Source: a virus
DNA: 23,185 nt
Virus record (IMG/VR): IMGVR_UViG_3300044695_003800
Span: 1-23,185 of that record
Reading direction: 5' to 3' (one strand)
This document shows, piece by piece, positions 19,188 through 23,185 of this stretch. The notes beneath the pieces were generated by a model that had not been told where the DNA came from, made no database searches, and saw nothing but the letters and a program-made list of their open reading frames with translations. Each line of letters opens with the position of its first letter. Position 1 is the stretch's first letter. The translations under genes were made by a program, and so were the position numbers.

Positions 19188-19938
19188 CTTCTACGACCGC
19201 ATCGACAGTCCGATGGATGCGGTGAAGACGATGGGCGATTGGATAGCGCATTCCGGCATGTTCGGCTGCGTCAAGCCTGAGCAAGGATACGTCCTGGCTC
19301 TCGAATGCATCGCCAGCCGTATGACTCCGCTTTCATGGAAGCGCGAGAATCACCTGATCAATGGCAACATCACCATGAAATCGGAGAGCATGCTTTCCGG
19401 TCTGATGAATGCCGGTTGGGACGTTGACTGGATTCAGTTCGACGCCATCGCCGCCATCGCCGACTTCTCCAAAGGCGCGAAGAAGGTCCGCGTGTCATTC
19501 ACAAGCGACGATGCGAAGCAGGCAGGTTTGCTTCCCGCGAAAGCTGGCAGCGGTTGGGCCAAGTTTCCCGCTGAGATGCTCAGAGCGCGTGTCATCAGCA
19601 AGGCGACAAGGATGCTCGATCCGCGAATCACGCAAGGCCGCTACACGCCTGAGGAGGTGGCCGACTTCTCTGCAACGCCGTCAACACCCGCTCCGACCGC
19701 TTCAACGCGCCAGACGGTCAATGTGACGCCGGAACCGTCATTCTCGCTGGTCGAGAAACTGGAGCAGATTCTTGAGCCACATTCCGACATCGCCAATGCG
19801 TTTTTGCTGTCGAAGAACCTGATCAAGGAAGGTCAGAACTTCCGCGATGTCAGCACCAAGGTGGCCAACATGATCATCGCCGACAGCGACAGTTTCCTGA
19901 TCAAGGCTAAGGCGTTTTCCGAACCGACCATCGAATGA
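19129..19938 (+). CDS. RecT-like single-strand annealing protein
   Basis: A 269-residue protein. The core shows FGCVKPEQGYVLALECIASRMTPLSW (residues ~45-70), KSESMLSGLMNAGWDVDW (84-101), DDAKQAGLLPAKAGSGWAKFPAEMLRARVISKATRML (127-163, in part) and YTPEEVADF (172-180). This order matches RecT/Red-beta-type annealing proteins of phages. The C-terminal ~80 residues are Pro/Thr-rich then helical. It should coat ssDNA and anneal complementary strands, working with the RecE-type nuclease whose ATG overlaps its stop. ATG 19129 is chosen because of its TACAAATG context; a later start near SPMDAVKTM is possible. Confidence 0.7.
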   Translation: MSSSNLVPTSPQPLSPASPDFYDRIDSPMDAVKTMGDWIAHSGMFGCVKPEQGYVLALECIASRMTPLSWKRENHLINGNITMKSESMLSGLMNAGWDVDWIQFDAIAAIADFSKGAKKVRVSFTSDDAKQAGLLPAKAGSGWAKFPAEMLRARVISKATRMLDPRITQGRYTPEEVADFSATPSTPAPTASTRQTVNVTPEPSFSLVEKLEQILEPHSDIANAFLLSKNLIKEGQNFRDVSTKVANMIIADSDSFLIKAKAFSEPTIE

Positions 19939-20729
19939 GCATTCTAAACCGCCACGTTAATTTCGACATGGCTGCTGAGAAGTACCATGCCGTTGACGCT
20001 CTCTCGAAAAGCATGATGTCCAAGATCCTCAAGTCGCCAGCGCACTACAAAGCCGCGCTGGAGGAGCATCAGGAGCCGACGAAGGCTATGCAGATGGGTA
20101 CGGCGATTCACACCGCTGTTCTCGAACCGCACTTGTACTCGCAGGTCGTAGCTGTCGTTCCGCCGGATATCGATGGCAGGACGAAGGAAGGCAAGGCATG
20201 GAAAGAGGCGCATAAGAGCCGTATCCACATGACTCACGCCGAAGACATCGATGTGCAGGGTGTCGCGAACAGCGTCCGCCGCCATCCGTTCTGGGACATC
20301 ATTCATCTCAATCACAAGATTGAGGCATCTGTCTTCGCTCAAGATGAGGACACTGGCCTACCTCTCAAAGCGCGTCCCGATCTGTGGGTCGAGGATCATA
20401 CGCTTGTCGATGTGAAGACCACCGACGACGCGACGCCCGAGGGTTTCAGCCGCACGGTGACTAGCTTCGGCTACCACATTCAGGCCGCGCACTATCTGGA
20501 GATGACAGGTGCGGAGAACTTCATCTTCGTAGCGGTCGAGCGTAAGGCTCCGTATGCGGTTGGCATCTACAAGCTGGATGCCGAATGGCTTCAGGCCGGT
20601 GCGAACCTGCGTAGGAAAGCCATCACGCTGCTGCACGAATGCAAAGCACTGGACAGTTGGCCAGCCTATCCGACCGCAGTCCAAACCCTTTCTTGCCCAA
20701 AGTGGGTCTTGAATAAGTCAGAGAGCTGA
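19935..20729 (+). CDS. RecE/exonuclease VIII-type PD-(D/E)XK nuclease
   Basis: A 264-residue protein with motifs of the phage exonuclease family (DUF3799-like): MQMGTAIHTAVLEP (52-65) with conserved His59, Glu130, ARPDLWV with Asp149, LVDVKTTDDA with Asp159 and Lys161, and YHIQAAHYLEM (180-190) with Tyr and Gln. It degrades the 5' strand of duplex DNA to expose ssDNA for the annealing protein. The ATGA overlap with the RecT-like gene fits a RecE/RecT pair. It is far shorter than E. coli RecE and equals its C-terminal nuclease domain. Confidence 0.8.
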   Translation: MSILNRHVNFDMAAEKYHAVDALSKSMMSKILKSPAHYKAALEEHQEPTKAMQMGTAIHTAVLEPHLYSQVVAVVPPDIDGRTKEGKAWKEAHKSRIHMTHAEDIDVQGVANSVRRHPFWDIIHLNHKIEASVFAQDEDTGLPLKARPDLWVEDHTLVDVKTTDDATPEGFSRTVTSFGYHIQAAHYLEMTGAENFIFVAVERKAPYAVGIYKLDAEWLQAGANLRRKAITLLHECKALDSWPAYPTAVQTLSCPKWVLNKSES

Positions 20730-20753
20730 AACCAAAATCGAAACCTAACAATT

Positions 20754-21182
20754 ATGTTCCAAGTAAACCGTAAGGATGCCGGAGGCCGCTACATCGATGC
20801 CGAAGGCGAGTACACCGTCACTCTCACCAAGGTTGAGGAGAACCTCGATCCGAAGGGCCGCGAGGTCTGCAAGGTGACGTTCACTACGAGCGAAGGTGCC
20901 AGCATCACCGACCGTTTCCTCAATCAGGAGAACACTTGGTTCCGCGTGAACCAGCTTGTCGCCGCCACTAACCACAACGTGCCGGACGGTACGCAGGTTG
21001 ACTTCCTCGGCGTGAAGGGCAGCTATGCCAACTTCCTTAAGTCGATGATCGGTCTGGAGTTGGCCATCACGACTCGCTTTGAGGAGTACGAGTACAACGG
21101 CGAGAAGAAGAAGACTCTTCGCCTCAAGGGCATGAAGGCCGTCGCCCCGGTTGCCGCCGAGACTGAGGAAAAGCCGTTCTAA
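20754..21182 (+). CDS. DUF669-like / SSB-like recombination accessory protein
   Basis: A 142-residue protein. It is beta-rich: GEYTVTLTKVEENLDPKGRE, VTFTTSEGASITDRFL, ELAITTRFEEYEYNGEKKKTLRLKGM in part. This order matches the small DUF669-type proteins that often follow phage recT/recE genes and may bind ssDNA. The C-terminus AAETEEKPF is acidic and ends in Pro-Phe, like the tail of bacterial SSB that binds partner proteins. Start context is AACAATTATG. An actual OB fold is inferred, not shown. Confidence 0.6.
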   Translation: MFQVNRKDAGGRYIDAEGEYTVTLTKVEENLDPKGREVCKVTFTTSEGASITDRFLNQENTWFRVNQLVAATNHNVPDGTQVDFLGVKGSYANFLKSMIGLELAITTRFEEYEYNGEKKKTLRLKGMKAVAPVAAETEEKPF

Positions 21183-21248
21183 GCATCTCAAACACGGAGG
21201 GGAGCGCATTCCGCGATAACGCTCGCAATCAACCTAAAATTCGTATCC

Positions 21249-21899
21249 ATGAGAACAAAACTTGTAGCCATCACCAAACCCCTTGTCGGCGACGGAACTC
21301 TAACCGCCTCCGACTTCATCACGTTCGCCGCCCGTGTCAGCAATCCGTCGAACCAGATGAGCCTCCTCACAGCCCCGAAGTTATTGGCCTACTGCATCAA
21401 GCACGGCCATTGGAGCATCTTCGAGCAGGCGAGCATGACCATCGAGATTCAAACGAGCCGCGCTATCTCCGCCCAAATCCTGCGCCATCGCAGCTTCTGC
21501 TTCCAAGAATTCAGCCAACGCTACGCGCCAAGCGACGCAGCGGAGCCAGTTGAACTCCGCACTCAGGACCGTGTAAACCGCCAGGGAAGCGGCGATGCGT
21601 TTCCGCAGGAGTGGGCCAATGAGGTTGTCGCCAAATCGGTCGATCTGGCGTTCAGGACGTATCGCACTCTGCTTCAGGAGGGTGTGAGCCGCGAAACTGC
21701 TCGCATGGTTCTCCCGCTCTGTACGCAGACGACCTTGTACATGACCGGCAACATCCGCTCATGGATTCATTACTTCGAGCAAAGGTGCGCGAAAGGTACG
21801 CAGAAGGAGCATCGCGACATCGCCATCCAGATCCGTGACGAAATCTTCGCCAAGGAATTCGCGGTCATTCACGAAGCCATTACGAGCGATTCCAAATGA
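21249..21899 (+). CDS. thyX: Flavin-dependent thymidylate synthase ThyX
   Basis: A 216-residue protein with the ThyX signature RHRSFCFQEFSQRY at residues 79-92: RHR binds FAD/dUMP, Ser89 matches the nucleophile-position Ser of known ThyX, and Arg91-Tyr92 are kept. The first Ser of the usual RHRxxS motif is Cys here. The C-terminal IRSWIHYFEQRC and EHRDIAIQIRDEIF segments match the family end that contacts dUMP. It methylates dUMP to dTMP with methylenetetrahydrofolate and NAD(P)H. Full length for the family. Its TGA overlaps the next ATG. Confidence 0.9.
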   Translation: MRTKLVAITKPLVGDGTLTASDFITFAARVSNPSNQMSLLTAPKLLAYCIKHGHWSIFEQASMTIEIQTSRAISAQILRHRSFCFQEFSQRYAPSDAAEPVELRTQDRVNRQGSGDAFPQEWANEVVAKSVDLAFRTYRTLLQEGVSRETARMVLPLCTQTTLYMTGNIRSWIHYFEQRCAKGTQKEHRDIAIQIRDEIFAKEFAVIHEAITSDSK

Positions 21900-22057
21900 C
21901 CCCCACAAAACCCAAACGTCCCACCCCCAAGATCTTTGTGGTCAGCGACGACACGCACAAGCGGCTGAAGGACTACGCAACCAAGAAGGGCTACAAGCTC
22001 CAGTTCGTGGCCGATGAGGCGGTCAGTGAATACCTCAAGCGAAAGGAGCAGCAATGA
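21896..22057 (+). CDS. Small ribbon-helix-helix-like protein
   Basis: A 53-residue protein from ATG 21896 (ATGA overlap with thyX) to TGA at 22055-22057. A Pro/Lys-rich N-tail leads to KIFVVSDDTHKRLKDYATKK, then FVADEAVSEYLKRKEQQ. One strand followed by two helices fits a CopG/Arc-type ribbon-helix-helix DNA-binding dimer, usually an autorepressor. ATGA overlaps on both sides support translation. Confidence 0.65.
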   Translation: MTPTKPKRPTPKIFVVSDDTHKRLKDYATKKGYKLQFVADEAVSEYLKRKEQQ

Positions 22058-22401
22058 CACGCGAACAAACAATCGAAGCCATCCGCATCATGCAAGCGTT
22101 TGTGGATGGGAAGGAAGTGGAGAGCCTGTATGGAGGAAAGTGGGCATTAGCGTGTATACCTAGGTGGGACTGGGATGACACAGACTACCGCATCAAACCC
22201 ACCCCTGTTCTCCGCCCGTGGACTGCGGATGAGGTTCCGCTGGGAGCGTGGATACGTTACAAAAGAGCGTTGCATGACCGCAGCATCCTCGCATGGACAT
22301 CAAACCAAGCTGACCGAGATATGTGGCTGGATGAACGCGAACACAGCATCGACGGCGGTAAGAACTGGCTCCCGTGTGGGGTCGTGGAGGAGGCGAAATG
22401 A
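22054..22401 (+). CDS. RPWT-type phage protein
   Basis: A 115-residue protein: an N-terminal helix EAIRIMQAFVDGKEVESLYG, then YRIKPTPVLRPWTADEVPLGAWIR at about 49-72, then a strand with WTSNQ and WLPCGVV. The order IxAFxxGKxIE, W..xYRIKP, RPWTxxEVPxGxxxR is a widespread phage protein family of unknown function. It is coupled by ATGA to the RHH gene and overlaps the next ATG. Confidence 0.7.
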   Translation: MTREQTIEAIRIMQAFVDGKEVESLYGGKWALACIPRWDWDDTDYRIKPTPVLRPWTADEVPLGAWIRYKRALHDRSILAWTSNQADRDMWLDEREHSIDGGKNWLPCGVVEEAK

Positions 22402-22631
22402 GCGATCATATTCCTGACCCCACGAAAATGATCAACGACGGAGGACCGGCGTTTCCTCGAACTGGAGCTGATGGACACACAAGTCCGCAAAGCGGGATGG
22501 CACTTAGGGACTTCTTCGCAGCGGCGGCGTTGGAAAAAGCATCGAGAGGATCAGATCGAAGTGCTGATGAAATAGCCAAGCGAGCGTTCTACATAGCCGA
22601 CGCAATGCTCAAAGCGAGGGAGGCGAAATGA
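22398..22631 (+). CDS. DGGPAFP-type phage protein
   Basis: A 77-residue protein from ATG 22398. GGAGGAGG lies 6-13 bases upstream, and the ATG overlaps the previous TGA. It reads MINDGGPAFPRTG, then GMALRDFFAAAALEKA and a helix KRAFYIADAMLKAREAK. NDGGPAFP ... GMxLRDxFA ... AYxxADAML is a very common small phage protein family of unknown role. Its end overlaps the next ATG. Confidence 0.8.
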   Translation: MSDHIPDPTKMINDGGPAFPRTGADGHTSPQSGMALRDFFAAAALEKASRGSDRSADEIAKRAFYIADAMLKAREAK

Positions 22632-22906
22632 ACCATCTTGGTGACACCAACAAAATGGTCAGCGATACGCCGAGGACGGATGAAGCGCAGTTTGGAACCG
22701 GACGAGTCAGTGTCAGCTTCGTCCGCAAACTCGAACGCGAACTCAACGCAGCCAACGACCGCATCAAGCGGTTGGAGGAGTTCGCGAGAACCATTGAGAA
22801 CGATTTTGACCACGACGAAGACGCCCATAGATACGGAACAACGTGTCGAGTTTGCGACGCCGAAGACCTGTTGAAGGAAACCAAAGTCAAGGAGGCCAAG
22901 CTGTGA
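22628..22906 (+). CDS. DTPRTD coiled-coil phage protein
   Basis: A 92-residue protein: MVSDTPRTDEAQ near the start, then FVRKLERELNAANDRIKRLEEF as a coiled coil and a C-terminal CRVCDAEDLL. The DTPRTD plus LERELNxAxxRIxxLE layout is common in small phage proteins, often placed beside DGGPAFP-type genes as here. CxxC could bind metal. The ribosome site GGGAGGCGAA is clear. Confidence 0.7.
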   Translation: MNHLGDTNKMVSDTPRTDEAQFGTGRVSVSFVRKLERELNAANDRIKRLEEFARTIENDFDHDEDAHRYGTTCRVCDAEDLLKETKVKEAKL

Positions 22907-23127
22907 GCGTAGAACAACGAATCCTTTTCCTATCGGAGGCTCCCGGTTGCCACCAGTCACGCGAACTCCGCGCCATCGCCTTTCAGGTGCGAAAACTGGA
23001 GGATCGGATCAAGCAACTGGAGGACCGTATCCACCGAGCATCAATGGCGTTTTTTAGGGACGGATCGGACGGACATGTTGCGAGTCAAATGCTTCAGATT
23101 CTGGAGGAGGAAAGGGGGAAGAAATGA
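22903..23127 (+). CDS. Small coiled-coil protein
   Basis: A 74-residue protein from GTG 22903, overlapping the previous TGA and preceded by AAGGAGG. It has RELRAIAFQVRKLEDRIKQL followed by EDRIHRA, a coiled coil, and an end with SQMLQILEEERGKK. No family is named. It continues the string of small coupled genes. Confidence 0.6.
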   Translation: MSVEQRILFLSEAPGCHQSRELRAIAFQVRKLEDRIKQLEDRIHRASMAFFRDGSDGHVASQMLQILEEERGKK

Positions 23128-23185
23128 ACGTCCTAAAAGACCTGTCAGTCGCGTTTGTTTACAAACACAAGATGACCAGCGAGGT
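23124..23185 (+). CDS. Start of a gene cut by the right edge
   Basis: ATG 23124 overlaps the previous TGA and follows GGAGGAGGAAAGGGGGAAG. The first 20 residues read MNVLKDLSVAFVYKHKMTSE. Too little is visible to classify; gene continues beyond the window. Confidence 0.6.
   Translation, partial: MNVLKDLSVAFVYKHKMTSE

Overview
The window reads as part of a tailed double-stranded DNA bacteriophage genome. It holds a likely portal C-terminus, a scaffold-like protein, a major capsid candidate, tail-fibre-type proteins, a holin/lysis cluster, a terminase-small-subunit-like protein, and an early recombination and nucleotide module (RecT-like annealing protein, RecE-type nuclease, DUF669-like protein, ThyX). 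The order portal, small Bbp19-like protein, scaffold fits a podovirus-like head module. No integrase, repressor, DNA polymerase, helicase or large terminase is visible, so lifestyle and replication mode cannot be read here. The host is unknown. Many genes start without a Shine-Dalgarno sequence, which would fit a host such as Verrucomicrobiota, Planctomycetota or Bacteroidota, but this is only inference.

Layout. (1) 1-5.5 kb, plus strand: portal C-terminus, then an island of sugar and methyl-transfer genes (methyltransferase, GT25, methyltransferase, GT25, GH130-like propeller), then Bbp19-like and scaffold-like genes, ending at a strong hairpin terminator. (2) 5.5-11.9 kb, minus strand, listed in transcription order from the right: TerS-like gene, PD-(D/E)XK-like gene, major capsid (behind a long structured leader), small structural proteins, tail fibre, two small membrane proteins and a lysis-type overlapping gene pair. 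It converges on the same terminator. (3) 12.1-17.3 kb, plus strand: about 16 very small genes and one lysozyme-like gene. The first half (12.3-14.8 kb) is unusual: most gaps hold a short hairpin capped by a GNRA or UNCG tetraloop, followed by a repeated AATCAATCC-type leader and a TCCCATG start. It also has GAA-rich codon use and dense GANTC. (4) 17.3-17.8 kb, minus strand: a free-standing HNH endonuclease. (5) 17.8-23.2 kb, plus strand: a regulatory gap with stacked palindromes, then a winged-helix/coiled-coil protein, an excisionase-like DNA-binding protein, the recombination genes, ThyX, and a tightly coupled run of small phage proteins with normal GGAGG ribosome sites.

Functional reading. 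The plus-strand left arm and the minus-strand arm are probably both late virion genes, although scaffold and capsid lie on opposite strands. The right arm is probably early, for recombination, thymidylate supply and host takeover. The observations most worth a second look are the hairpin-marked small-gene array, the two-domain structured leader before the capsid gene, an identical 15-bp palindrome used twice in different reading frames of the TerS-like gene, and the glycan/methyl-transfer island between portal and scaffold.
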